A stretch of DNA of 64,000 nucleotides from Acetobacteraceae bacterium (GTDB lineage: Bacteria > Pseudomonadota > Alphaproteobacteria > Acetobacterales > Acetobacteraceae): contig JASHOA010000046.1 of assembly GCA_030041375.1 (NCBI GenBank), positions 1 to 64,000 of the forward strand. The letters are read 5' to 3'. A program made the translations under genes and the position numbers. This document shows positions 51,421 through 60,022 of this stretch, piece after piece. The notes beneath the pieces were generated by a model. It saw only the letters and a list, made by a program, of their open reading frames with translations, did not search any database and was not told the origin of the DNA. Numbering within the stretch: the first letter of the stretch is position 1; each line of letters begins with the position of its first letter.

Positions 51421-52797
51421 ATGATCAAGAATATCAACCGTCGGAACATGTTGAGTGCTGGCGTTGCAGCCGGTGTCGGCGCCGCTGCAGGCGCATTCGG
51501 CGTCGCCAGCGTCGGCCCGGCGCGGGCCGCGGTGCAGCCGAAAGGGAAGATCCCGTCGACGCCGTTCAAGACCGGCCACATCACATTCCTGACCGGCCCG
51601 GCTGCGGTCCTCGGTGAGCCGTCGCTCAAGGGACATGTGCTGGCCGCCGAAGAGATCAACGCCGAAGGCGGGTTGCTCGGTAAACGTAAGATCGAGACCA
51701 TCAAGACCGACGAGGCTGCCGGTGTGGACACCGTGGTGAAGGAGGCACGGCGCTTCAAGCTTTCCGAAAACGTCGATCTCCTGAGCGGCGTCATATCGAG
51801 CGGCACCAGCCCCGCTCTGGCGCCGGTTGCTGAAGAGCTTCAGCTCCTGACGCTGTTGACGGATGGCTGCACAGACTATGTGTTCGACCGGGCGGACACG
51901 AAACCGAAATACGTGTTCCGCATTACCAACATCCAGTCGGCCGACGGCATGACCTGTGCGACAGCGGTGGCCCAGACCTGGCCGCATGTCAAGAAAATCG
52001 CCCATTTGCACCCTGATTATGCCTATGGCCACAACGCCTACCTTCACTTCAACCTGGTGATGGACCATCTTATTTCCGGCACGGAGAGCGTCTCGGTCAA
52101 CTGGCCGAAGCTGGGTACGACCGATTTCACGCCGTACATTCCGAAGATCATTGCTGCGCAGCCAGATATTCTGTTCTCCTCGATCTGGGGCGGCGACTAT
52201 GTGGCGTTCTACAAGCAGGCCCTGCGCTATGGCCTCTACGACAAGATGAAGTTTGCGAGTACCATTGCATTTGGCGTCAATCCGTCCGCGATCGGCAAGG
52301 ACCATCCCGAAGGCCTGCTGGTCGGCTGTCATGCCAACTACTACTTCACCTATCCGTCCGGTGATCGCTGGCCGGCGAGTGCGGGCTTCGTGCAGCGCTA
52401 TTACAAGCGCTGGCAGGAGTATCCGAACTTCGAGGCGGAAGGCGCCTATACGGCGCTCTATGCCCTGAAGTCGGCGGTCGAAAGAGCGAACATGCTCGAG
52501 GGCGGCTGGCCGAGCGACGAGATGATCATCGCCCAGCTCGAGGGTCTCGGGATCGAAGCGCCGTCCGGCTATATTTACATCTCCCCGGACAACCACCAGG
52601 GCTACAAGAATACAGTGACCGGATTTTCCAAGAACGTCCCGGAGTATCCGTTCCCGGTCTATGACCCCGACCGCGTCCTCGAGTTCGCGATCCGCACCGT
52701 GAGTGCGCCGCCGGGATGGCCGAAGCCGACCTCAAAAAACATGGAGGATACGGCGGCGGCGGACTGGATCAGGGCCACTTGGCCGAAGCCAGCGTAG
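51421..52797 (+). CDS. Branched-chain amino acid/amide-type ABC transporter binding protein, Tat-exported
   Basis: A 458-residue type I binding protein from ATG 51421. NRRNMLSAGVAAGVGAAAG is a twin-arginine signal with cleavage near ARA. The mature part starts IPSTPFKTGHITFLTGPAAVLGEPSLKG, as in LivJ/urea/amide binders, and HVLAAEEINAEGGLLGK follows. It is the first gene of a seven-gene operon with LivHMGF. Its ligand is unknown and need not be an amino acid. Two hairpins separate it from LivH. Confidence 0.85.
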   Translation: MIKNINRRNMLSAGVAAGVGAAAGAFGVASVGPARAAVQPKGKIPSTPFKTGHITFLTGPAAVLGEPSLKGHVLAAEEINAEGGLLGKRKIETIKTDEAAGVDTVVKEARRFKLSENVDLLSGVISSGTSPALAPVAEELQLLTLLTDGCTDYVFDRADTKPKYVFRITNIQSADGMTCATAVAQTWPHVKKIAHLHPDYAYGHNAYLHFNLVMDHLISGTESVSVNWPKLGTTDFTPYIPKIIAAQPDILFSSIWGGDYVAFYKQALRYGLYDKMKFASTIAFGVNPSAIGKDHPEGLLVGCHANYYFTYPSGDRWPASAGFVQRYYKRWQEYPNFEAEGAYTALYALKSAVERANMLEGGWPSDEMIIAQLEGLGIEAPSGYIYISPDNHQGYKNTVTGFSKNVPEYPFPVYDPDRVLEFAIRTVSAPPGWPKPTSKNMEDTAAADWIRATWPKPA

Positions 52798-52820
52798 GCG
52801 AGCCACAGCGCGAAAACACC

Positions 52821-52904
52821 TTGCCCTCCGGCTCTTCTCCACTTAAGGGAGGGCCGGGGGGCAAAGCGCATAGGCGGAGCGCCCGAGGCCGGACCTCGGG
52901 CGCT
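52821..52904 (+). other. Two intercistronic hairpins between binding protein and LivH genes
   Basis: TTGCCCTCCGGC at 52821 pairs imperfectly with GCCGGGGGGCAA at 52853. AGCGCCCGAGG at 52878 pairs perfectly with CCTCGGGCGCT at 52894, a stem of 11 bp with a 5-nt loop. The 177-bp gap is the longest within the operon. As in the first sugar transporter, the structures probably favour the binding-protein mRNA. Confidence 0.55.
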
Positions 52905-52974
52905 GTGTGTCGGGGCGAGCCCACGTTCAGGTCGGGGGACAAGGAGGCGAGGCCGGCGTCGGCCGTTTGTTGAT

Positions 52975-53859
52975 ATGGGCATATTCCTCATTCAAGTCCT
53001 GAATTCGCTATTTTACGCCTCGGTGCTGTTCCTGATCGCATCGGGGCTGACCCTGATCTTCGGGGTCATGCGGATCGTCAATCTGGCCCATGGCAGCCTG
53101 TACGCGATCGGTGCCTACATCACAGCGTGGCTGGTGGGACAAGCGGTTGCCGGCGGCTTCACGGTACACGGTCTGATTTTCTTTCTGCTGCTGCCGCTGG
53201 GCGCGGTCGGGGTCGGCGTGCTCGGCGCGCTGATCGAACCGATCCTGCTGCGGCCTTTCTACCAGCGTGCCGAGGAGTACCAGCTTCTGGTGACGTTCGG
53301 CCTGCTGCTGATCCTGGAGGACGGGATCCGCTTCGTCTGGGGCGGCGTGCCGCTTTCTGCCGACGCGGTGGCGGACAAACTGCCGTCGGTGAAGATCCTC
53401 GGCTATCTCTATCCGGCCTATAATTTCGTGGTGATCGCGGTCGGCGTCGTTGCGGTCCTGGCGCTTTGGGGGTTCATCTACCGCACCCGCTTTGGGGTGT
53501 TGCTGCGCGCCACCGCACAAGACCGGCGGATGGCATCGGCGCTTGGCCTCGATGTGCGGCGCGTGTATCTCCTCGCCTTCACGATCGGTTGCTTCATGGC
53601 CGGGGTCGGAGGGGCAATCGTGGTGCCGAGCCAGGCGGCGGTGCTCGGGATGGGCATCGATTATCTGGTGGTGGCTTTCATCGTGGTGGTGATCGGTGGC
53701 ATGGGCAGCCTCAAAGGCGCCCTGGTCGGCGCGGTGATCGTGAGCTTTTTCCGCACTGTCGGCGTGCAGTTCTTCCCTGAAGAGGAACTGGCATTCCTTT
53801 ATCTGCTGGCGGGTATCGTGCTCGTCGTCAGGCCGACCGGCCTGTTTGGGGCGGCATGA
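52975..53859 (+). CDS. livH: LivH-like branched-chain ABC transporter permease
   Basis: A 294-residue permease from ATG 52975 with about eight to nine spans. FLIASGLTLIFGVMRIVNLAHGSLYAIGAY is the LivH signature and VVVIGGMGSLKGALVGAVI the conserved cytoplasmic loop that meets the ATPase. It pairs with the following LivM and overlaps its start by 4 bp. The gene symbol refers to the family, not to a proven substrate. Confidence 0.85.
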   Translation: MGIFLIQVLNSLFYASVLFLIASGLTLIFGVMRIVNLAHGSLYAIGAYITAWLVGQAVAGGFTVHGLIFFLLLPLGAVGVGVLGALIEPILLRPFYQRAEEYQLLVTFGLLLILEDGIRFVWGGVPLSADAVADKLPSVKILGYLYPAYNFVVIAVGVVAVLALWGFIYRTRFGVLLRATAQDRRMASALGLDVRRVYLLAFTIGCFMAGVGGAIVVPSQAAVLGMGIDYLVVAFIVVVIGGMGSLKGALVGAVIVSFFRTVGVQFFPEEELAFLYLLAGIVLVVRPTGLFGAA

Positions 53860-54857
53860 GCGAACTCGCCGCCGCGCTTTCCCCGCCCCGTCCGCGAGTG
53901 GGGTGGATCGCGCTTGCCGCTCTCGTGGCCGTGATCGCCCTGGCGGTAGCGCCCAACATCCTCACCTCTTACCAGACGCTGTTGCTCATCTATGGCCTGG
54001 ACATGGCCATCGCCACGCTCGGCTTCAATCTGCTGCTCGGCTACACGGGCCTTCTCTCGTTCGGCCATTCCGCCTTTTTCGGAGTCGGGGCCTACACGGT
54101 CGCGCTTCTGGTGCAGTATCTCGATATCCGCTCGATGGAGCTCTATCTCCTGGTCGGGCTTCTGGCCTCGGGCATCACCGCCGTCGTGTTCGGATATCTT
54201 TGTGTGCGCCACACGCGGTTTTATTTCGCCATTCTGACGCTGGCATTATCGCAGGTGCTGTGGAGCCTTGCTCTCAAGCTGTTCTGGCTTACCGGCGGCA
54301 CCGATGGCATGCGTGTTCCGGTTCCCCGCCTGCTCGGCGGGCTCATTGGTGGGGCCGGCTTCTCCGGATTCGTCTCGACTTACTACTATTACGTGCTGGT
54401 GGTCTTCATTGCCGTGGTGGCATTCATGTGGGTGGTGGTGCATTCGCCGTTCGGTAAAGCCTTGCAGGCGATCCGGGACAATGAAACCCGGGCGCAATTT
54501 CTTGGCCTCTCCATCCGCCACTATCGCTATGCGGCGTTTCTGATTTCCGGCATCCTGACCGGCCTCGCCGGCGTGTTGTGGGTGCCGCTCAATGCCCTCG
54601 CGACCCCGGACATCCTGTACTGGCCGTTCTCGGGCGAGATCGTGTTCGCGACGCTGCTCGGCGGCTTTCGTACCTTCGTCGGTCCGATCGTCGGCGGTAT
54701 TGTCTATACGTTTCTACAGACCTATGCGGTGGCGGAGACCCAATACTGGCAGTTTCTGCTCGGCGTGGTCCTGGTCGTACTGATCCTGCTGCTGCCGACC
54801 GGCATCGTCGGGGGCATCGAGAGCGCCATCAGCCGTTGGCGCGGCAAGAGGCGCTGA
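53856..54857 (+). CDS. livM: LivM-like branched-chain ABC transporter permease
   Basis: A 333-residue permease with about nine to ten spans. YGLDMAIATLGFNLLLGYTGLLSFGHSAFFGVGAY is the LivM signature; the ATPase-contacting loop includes SPFGKALQAIRDNETRAQFLG. It forms the channel with LivH. Confidence 0.85.
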   Translation: MSELAAALSPPRPRVGWIALAALVAVIALAVAPNILTSYQTLLLIYGLDMAIATLGFNLLLGYTGLLSFGHSAFFGVGAYTVALLVQYLDIRSMELYLLVGLLASGITAVVFGYLCVRHTRFYFAILTLALSQVLWSLALKLFWLTGGTDGMRVPVPRLLGGLIGGAGFSGFVSTYYYYVLVVFIAVVAFMWVVVHSPFGKALQAIRDNETRAQFLGLSIRHYRYAAFLISGILTGLAGVLWVPLNALATPDILYWPFSGEIVFATLLGGFRTFVGPIVGGIVYTFLQTYAVAETQYWQFLLGVVLVVLILLLPTGIVGGIESAISRWRGKRR

Positions 54858-54858
54858 C

Positions 54859-55611
54859 ATGGCGTTGCTGGAAACGGTCAAGCTGAGCAAGCGGTTCGGC
54901 GATCTGCGGGCCGTCGACAATGTCGATTTCCATGTCGATGAGGGCGAATTCCTGTCCCTGGTCGGATCGAACGGCGCCGGCAAGACGACGCTCGTCAATC
55001 TGATCAGCGCGCATGTGATCGCCGATTCCGGCCGCATCATGTTCGGGGGCCACGACATCACGGTGGCCTCCGTGGCGGAGCGCATCCGGGCCGGGATCGC
55101 TCGCAGCTTCCAGCTGGTCAATCTGTTCGACGGGCTCACGGTGCGCGACAACGTGGCGCTTTCGATCTTCGCGCGGGAGGGCAAGACCCGCAGCGTCTTC
55201 TCGCTCGCCGAGGGCGATCGCGCGGTGGCGGCCGAGGCACAGGATGTGCTGAATCTGTTTGGCCTGCGCGACAAGCAGAACCTCATGGCCAGCAGCCTGG
55301 CGCAGGGCGAGCGGAAACTGCTCGACGTCGCAGTAGCCTATGCTCTGAAGCCGAAGGTGCTATTTCTCGATGAACCGACAAGCGGCGTCGGGACTCGCGA
55401 CAAGGCGCAGATCATGGATACGGTAGCGGCGGTCGTGCGCGCCGGCGGCGGCGCAGCGGTCGTCATCGAGCATGACATGGATATCGTCTTTACCTATTCG
55501 GACCGTGTCGTCGTGATGCATGAGGGGGGGGTTCTCGCCGAGGGTGCGCCGCAAGAGATCCGTGCCAATCGCGATGTTGCGAGCGTTCTGCTCGGTACGC
55601 AGCCTGTCTGA
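54859..55611 (+). CDS. livG: LivG-like ABC transporter ATP-binding protein
   Basis: A 250-residue ATPase 1 bp behind LivM. Walker A GSNGAGKTT, Q-loop in RSFQLVNLF, signature region LAQGERKLLDVAVA and Walker B VLFLDEPTSGV are visible. The signature motif reads LAQGE where LSYGE is common. It is one of the two ATPases of the Liv-type transporter. Confidence 0.85.
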   Translation: MALLETVKLSKRFGDLRAVDNVDFHVDEGEFLSLVGSNGAGKTTLVNLISAHVIADSGRIMFGGHDITVASVAERIRAGIARSFQLVNLFDGLTVRDNVALSIFAREGKTRSVFSLAEGDRAVAAEAQDVLNLFGLRDKQNLMASSLAQGERKLLDVAVAYALKPKVLFLDEPTSGVGTRDKAQIMDTVAAVVRAGGGAAVVIEHDMDIVFTYSDRVVVMHEGGVLAEGAPQEIRANRDVASVLLGTQPV

Positions 55612-55614
55612 GCG

Positions 55615-56331
55615 ATGCTCGAGGTCGACAAAATCGACACCTTTCGCGGATCCGCCCACGTCCTGAGCGGCGTGTCGCTGGCTGTCGGGGCGCGGGAAGT
55701 CGTCGGCCTCGTCGGCCGCAACGGTGCGGGCAAGACGACGACGATCGAAAGCATCAATGGCCTGCTCGCGATGCGTTCAGGGCGGATCCGCTTCCGTGGC
55801 GAAGACATCACCGGCTTGCCCGCGCACAAGCGCGCCCAGCGCGGTATCGGCTACGCGCCGGAGGGAGCGCACATCTTTCCGGACCTCAGCGTTGCCGAAA
55901 ATCTGGCGATCAGCCGCTGGCTTTCCGAGAAGGCGGTACGCCGGCGCGGCGGCGAGGGCGAAGTCGGGGAGGAGCGTGTCTTTGCCGTGTTTCCGGAGAT
56001 CCGCGCGTTTCTGCCGCGACGCGGCCTCAACCTCTCCGGCGGTCAGAAGAAGATGGTGGCGATCGCCCGCGCGATGGCCCTTTCTCCCTCGTTGCTGCTG
56101 CTCGACGAAGCCTTCGAAGGGCTGGCGCCGGCGGTGGTCAAGCGGTTTCGAGACGCCGTCGTCATGATCAAAGCAATGGGCATATCGATCCTGCTCGCCG
56201 AATCCAACCTGGCGAATGCGGCCGGGGTCGCTGACCGGCTGTACGCGATCGACCGCGGCGAGATCATCTTTGAGGGTTCGCCAAAGGACGCCATGGCCGA
56301 TGAAACCGTGATGCGGGCGCTGCGCGGATGA
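55615..56331 (+). CDS. livF: LivF-like ABC transporter ATP-binding protein
   Basis: A 238-residue ATPase, 3 bp after LivG. Walker A is GRNGAGKTT, the signature LSGGQKK, Walker B LLLLDEAFEGLAP. GYAPEGAHIFPDLSVAENL is a LivF-type Q-loop region. The stop overlaps the start of the next gene by 4 bp, so the following exported protein is tightly coupled with the transporter. Confidence 0.85.
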   Translation: MLEVDKIDTFRGSAHVLSGVSLAVGAREVVGLVGRNGAGKTTTIESINGLLAMRSGRIRFRGEDITGLPAHKRAQRGIGYAPEGAHIFPDLSVAENLAISRWLSEKAVRRRGGEGEVGEERVFAVFPEIRAFLPRRGLNLSGGQKKMVAIARAMALSPSLLLLDEAFEGLAPAVVKRFRDAVVMIKAMGISILLAESNLANAAGVADRLYAIDRGEIIFEGSPKDAMADETVMRALRG

Positions 56332-57356
56332 GATGGAAGGGCGCCCTTGCGGTCCTGCTCGCCGCGATGCTCGCGGCAGCGACCGCCGAAGGCGGCCATG
56401 AATGGCCGATTTATTCGAGCTTCTACCCGAGCGTGATCGGCGTCGAGACGGTCGATCCGGCCAGCGCGGCGCAGCTTTTGCCGAAGGGCGACATGGATGC
56501 CTATGTCGGCGACACGCCGCCCGCTTTCACCGGAGCGCCGCCATCCCAGGTTGCATCGTTCGAATCGCTCGGCGCCTTTGTCATGGTCTCCGTCAGCCAG
56601 CCCGATTGCCCTGCGCTGGAGGCGGCACTCAGGAAGCTTGCCGCCCACCCGCCAAGCGGGATGGTGTTTCATCCCTATCCTGTGACGCCATTCCACGCCG
56701 ATTACCTGGAGCAGGAAGACCTTGCCCAGGCCGCCGCGGCGCGCGTCCGCACCGCACCTCCCTCGGCAGTCGAAGACAAGGTGGAGAAAATCGATGCCGC
56801 CTCGCTGATCGAGAAGGCGATGAGCCGGTTCGATGGCTGGTCCGGCCCGCCGTGGGTCAAAGCCGGCTGGTTCCAGGCCTATCAGCTTCTCGCCGATGCG
56901 CTTCCCCCGGCCGAACAGCAAGAGGCCGCGGACCAGCTTTCGGATCTTGAAAGCGGCGACTTCGATGACCTTGACGACCAGTTCAATGCCGAGCGCGACT
57001 TCGTCTCCCTCTTGACGTCAAACTGTCGCCGCGCGGTCGCCGGCTACACGATACGGCACGAATGGTACGACAACGACTATTCTACGGGCATCGAGAATAT
57101 CGCTTTCGATTCGATCGCCGGCTTCGATTCTCCGGTGTTCATCCGCACGGCCAAGCTCAAGGACTATCCGTGGAACGGGATCCTGCGGCTCGGCGTCCCG
57201 AGTCCTCCCAAGGCCGCCTGGAATCCGGTTGCCGGATTCACCGATCCGGCCGGTCGCCTGATCTGGTCGGCCCTCAGCGACCGTTCCGGCTTTCCCTCGC
57301 CCTATGGCAGCGGCTGGGAACTCGATCGCATGGCCAACATCACGCCGATGAAATGA
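56328..57356 (+). CDS. Exported protein of unknown function in the Liv-type operon
   Basis: A 342-residue protein with a Sec signal (WKGALAVLLAAMLAAATAEGG) and a soluble mature part. Visible segments include WPIYSSFYPSVIGVETVDP, MDAYVGDTPPAF and a C-terminal TPYGSGWELDRMA-like stretch (positions about 325-338). I recognise no domain. It starts inside the LivF stop and ends 13 bp before the fenitrothion-hydrolase-like gene, so it works with both. A periplasmic accessory or enzyme is possible. Confidence 0.6.
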   Translation: MRWKGALAVLLAAMLAAATAEGGHEWPIYSSFYPSVIGVETVDPASAAQLLPKGDMDAYVGDTPPAFTGAPPSQVASFESLGAFVMVSVSQPDCPALEAALRKLAAHPPSGMVFHPYPVTPFHADYLEQEDLAQAAAARVRTAPPSAVEDKVEKIDAASLIEKAMSRFDGWSGPPWVKAGWFQAYQLLADALPPAEQQEAADQLSDLESGDFDDLDDQFNAERDFVSLLTSNCRRAVAGYTIRHEWYDNDYSTGIENIAFDSIAGFDSPVFIRTAKLKDYPWNGILRLGVPSPPKAAWNPVAGFTDPAGRLIWSALSDRSGFPSPYGSGWELDRMANITPMK

Positions 57357-57369
57357 GGGGGGCGGCGGA

Positions 57370-59910
57370 GTGCGCAGCAGGCCGTCGCGGCCCGAGATTG
57401 CAGCGCGCACGGTAGGGCTTGTCGTTGCTGCGGCGGCCTTTCTGGCAACCGCCGCGAGGTCTGCCGAAGCCCATGCGTTCGGCGTGCGCTACGACCTGCC
57501 AGTGCCGCTCGGCCTTTATCTCCTCGGCGCCGGTGCGGCGGTCGCTTTCTCGTTCGTCGTCATTGCGCTTTTCGTGCGCGCTCCGGCCGGTGCGCCGGTG
57601 CGCCGCGAGCGACGGCTGCCGATCGTGCCTGAGCGCTTGCGGGCGGGCGAGGTGCTTTCCGTTGCGCTTTTTCTTCTTGTCATTGCGGCGGGCTGGTTCG
57701 GCAATCAGAATCCACTCGAGAACTTCGCCCCGGCCGCCGTGTGGATCATCTGGTGGGTCGCCGGTGCGTACATCTCCGCCATCTTTGGCAACCTATGGGC
57801 GGCCGCGAATCCTTGGGCGGCACTGTTTGCCTGGGCAGAGGCTCTTGCCCGCCGCCCCCTCTCGTTCCAGCTCCGCTATCCGGCCTGGCTCGATTGCTGG
57901 CCGGGCATCGCTTTGCTGTTCTGGTTTCCCTGGATCGAGCTGATTTTCCCTTATTCCGCCTCGCCCTTCTGGATCGCCACTCTCGCTGCCCTTTATTCGC
58001 TGGTGACCTGGACCGGGATGGTGATTTTCGGCCGGCAGGTCTGGCTCGAGCACGGTGAGGCGTTCACCCTTGCCTTTGGCGTATTCGCGCGCCTCTCCCC
58101 CTTCGCGCGCAAGCCCCCGCCGACCAGGGCGGCGCCGGCGCTGGTTCTGTTCATCCTTTCGTCGGTGATGTTCGACGGCTTCCTGGATACGCCGCTCTGG
58201 ACGGTTATCGCCAAGAGGCTTCCCGGCCCGCCGATGCTCGGCGAGACCTTCGGGCTGCTCGCGATGTGGCTCGTCTTCATCGCCGTCTACTATGCCATCT
58301 CGGCGTTGATGGCGGCTCTCGCCGGCCGCGAGCATTCGACCGGCGAGATCGCCAGGGTATTCGCCTTCACCCTGGTGCCGATCGCGCTCGCCTACCAGAT
58401 CGCACACTACCTCACGTATCTGCTGATCCAGGGCCAGTACATCATCCCGCTCTTCTCCGACCCGTTTGGACTCGGGTGGGACCTTCTGGGCAGCAGGGGT
58501 TATCGCGTGAATATCGCGATCGTCGGGCCACGATTTGCGTGGTTCACGGCGGTCGGGGCGATCGTTATCGGCCACATCGCTGCGATCGCGCTCGCCCACA
58601 GAGAGGCTCTCGCCCTCTTCAAAGCGCCTCGCCCGGCACTGCGCAGCCAGTACGCGATGACGGCGCTGATGGTGGGCTTCACCGTTTTCAGCCTGACGAT
58701 CATCGCCCAGCCGATCGTCGAGAATGTGGCGAAGGACACCGGCCCGCCGCCGCCGAGCGTCGCGGTGCCGACCGATGCGATCATTCCCGTGCCGGGCACG
58801 GGCCTTTTCCGCGTTGTCGGCCCGGGACAGAGGGCGCGCACCCGGCTCCGCTTCCAGGTGCTGTTGTCGCCGTTTCACGATGGCACGGAGATGAGTGCTG
58901 CGGATATTCTCTACGCCTATAGCTTCGCCTGGCGCTGGTCGAGCGGCGAAGACACCGATCCGGAGGTCGCCGCGACGACGGCGCTGGCCCGGCGGAGCCT
59001 CGTCGGGCTGAAAATCGTCGGGACCAACAGCGCATCGAAAGCGATCCGGTTCGGCGATCTGACGTTGACGCGGCCGCTGCTGCTGGTCGACGTCTATGCC
59101 AATGTCAATCCGGACGACCCGGACAGCACGGCTGCGTTTGCGCCGCCCTGGACCACCGTGCCGTGGACGGTTCTGACCTTGATGAACGAGGCGGCGAAAC
59201 ACGGGTGGGGGGCCTTTTCGCAAGTCGAGGCCAAGCGCCTGGGCGTTCCATGGCTCGATCTGGTGCGCGATGAGCAACTCAAGTCGCGCCTGGAAGGTCT
59301 CGTCAGCGATTTCGCCCGCACGGGCTACCGGCCGAGAGCGCTCGAGGCGATGGTGACGGCGAAGGAGGCGAGCGCCCGCTGGACGGCACTCGAGCGCTTC
59401 TATCGCGAGCACCACCATTTCCTCGTCACCAACGGTCCCTATGAGCTGAAGTCGTGGTCGGATGACGGCGCGGCGCTCACGGCGTGGCGCGACCTGCGCT
59501 ATCCGCTCGGCGTCGGCTCCTTCGATTATCTACCGACTCCCCGCCGCGCCTTCATCACCAAAGTGCAACGGACGCCCGGTGGAGATCTCCGTCTCTCGGT
59601 CGAGGTCGAGGCACTGCACAAATTCGCACGCAGCTACAAGCTGACGCCGGAGTCCTTGTCTGACCTTTCCAACGATGTCGTGGCGGTCGGGCCGAACGAT
59701 GTCGTCTGCCGCTGGTTCGTCCGGGCGCAGACGGGCGAGGTGATTACCGGCGGCATGACCGCACCCGGCAAGGGCGAAACGATCGTGCTGCCGGTCGGCG
59801 GCCAGCTCCGGCCGGGGGACTATACGGTCGAAGCGGAGGTGCTCGTGAACGGTAACGCAACCAACGTCAAGATCGCGCACATCCCCTACACCGTTCATGG
59901 CTCGCTGTAG
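57370..59910 (+). CDS. Fenitrothion-hydrolase-like membrane protein with a large C-terminal domain
   Basis: An 846-residue protein from GTG 57370. The first half has a signal-like segment, then HAFGVRYDLPVPLGLYLLGAG and about 10-12 spans, as in proteins annotated as fenitrothion hydrolase (FedB-like). The second half (from about 455) is soluble. Parts of it (FHDGTEMSAADILYAYSFAWRW, VTNGPYELKSW) resemble peptide/nickel-type solute-binding proteins. The role in the Liv-type operon is unknown. The stop codon TAG is the first three bases of a family-2 repeat. Hydrolase activity is not implied by the name. Confidence 0.6.
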   Translation: MRSRPSRPEIAARTVGLVVAAAAFLATAARSAEAHAFGVRYDLPVPLGLYLLGAGAAVAFSFVVIALFVRAPAGAPVRRERRLPIVPERLRAGEVLSVALFLLVIAAGWFGNQNPLENFAPAAVWIIWWVAGAYISAIFGNLWAAANPWAALFAWAEALARRPLSFQLRYPAWLDCWPGIALLFWFPWIELIFPYSASPFWIATLAALYSLVTWTGMVIFGRQVWLEHGEAFTLAFGVFARLSPFARKPPPTRAAPALVLFILSSVMFDGFLDTPLWTVIAKRLPGPPMLGETFGLLAMWLVFIAVYYAISALMAALAGREHSTGEIARVFAFTLVPIALAYQIAHYLTYLLIQGQYIIPLFSDPFGLGWDLLGSRGYRVNIAIVGPRFAWFTAVGAIVIGHIAAIALAHREALALFKAPRPALRSQYAMTALMVGFTVFSLTIIAQPIVENVAKDTGPPPPSVAVPTDAIIPVPGTGLFRVVGPGQRARTRLRFQVLLSPFHDGTEMSAADILYAYSFAWRWSSGEDTDPEVAATTALARRSLVGLKIVGTNSASKAIRFGDLTLTRPLLLVDVYANVNPDDPDSTAAFAPPWTTVPWTVLTLMNEAAKHGWGAFSQVEAKRLGVPWLDLVRDEQLKSRLEGLVSDFARTGYRPRALEAMVTAKEASARWTALERFYREHHHFLVTNGPYELKSWSDDGAALTAWRDLRYPLGVGSFDYLPTPRRAFITKVQRTPGGDLRLSVEVEALHKFARSYKLTPESLSDLSNDVVAVGPNDVVCRWFVRAQTGEVITGGMTAPGKGETIVLPVGGQLRPGDYTVEAEVLVNGNATNVKIAHIPYTVHGSL

Positions 59911-60013
59911 AGCAATTTCCGTTCGCCATGGCTCACGGTAACTGCTCCAGCTTTTTGTTTTGGCGAGCATCTTCACGCGATCAGCCGATTCCGTCTGATC
60001 GCGATCTGCTCTA
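59908..60013 (+). repeat. Family-2 dispersed palindromic repeat, copy 2
   Basis: A 106-bp copy almost identical to 51,048-51,153 (one difference, TGCTCCA for TGCTCTA in the inner arm). It fills the whole gap between the convergent fenitrothion-hydrolase-like and persulfide-dioxygenase genes, including the stop codon of the first. Confidence 0.9.
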
Positions 60014-60022
60014 GCAGCCGCC

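Noticed and set aside
57793-59418. A 541-codon minus-strand frame inside the fenitrothion-hydrolase-like gene
   Set aside because: Low-complexity Arg/Glu/His-rich translation typical of the complement of a membrane-protein gene; no motif or ribosome site.
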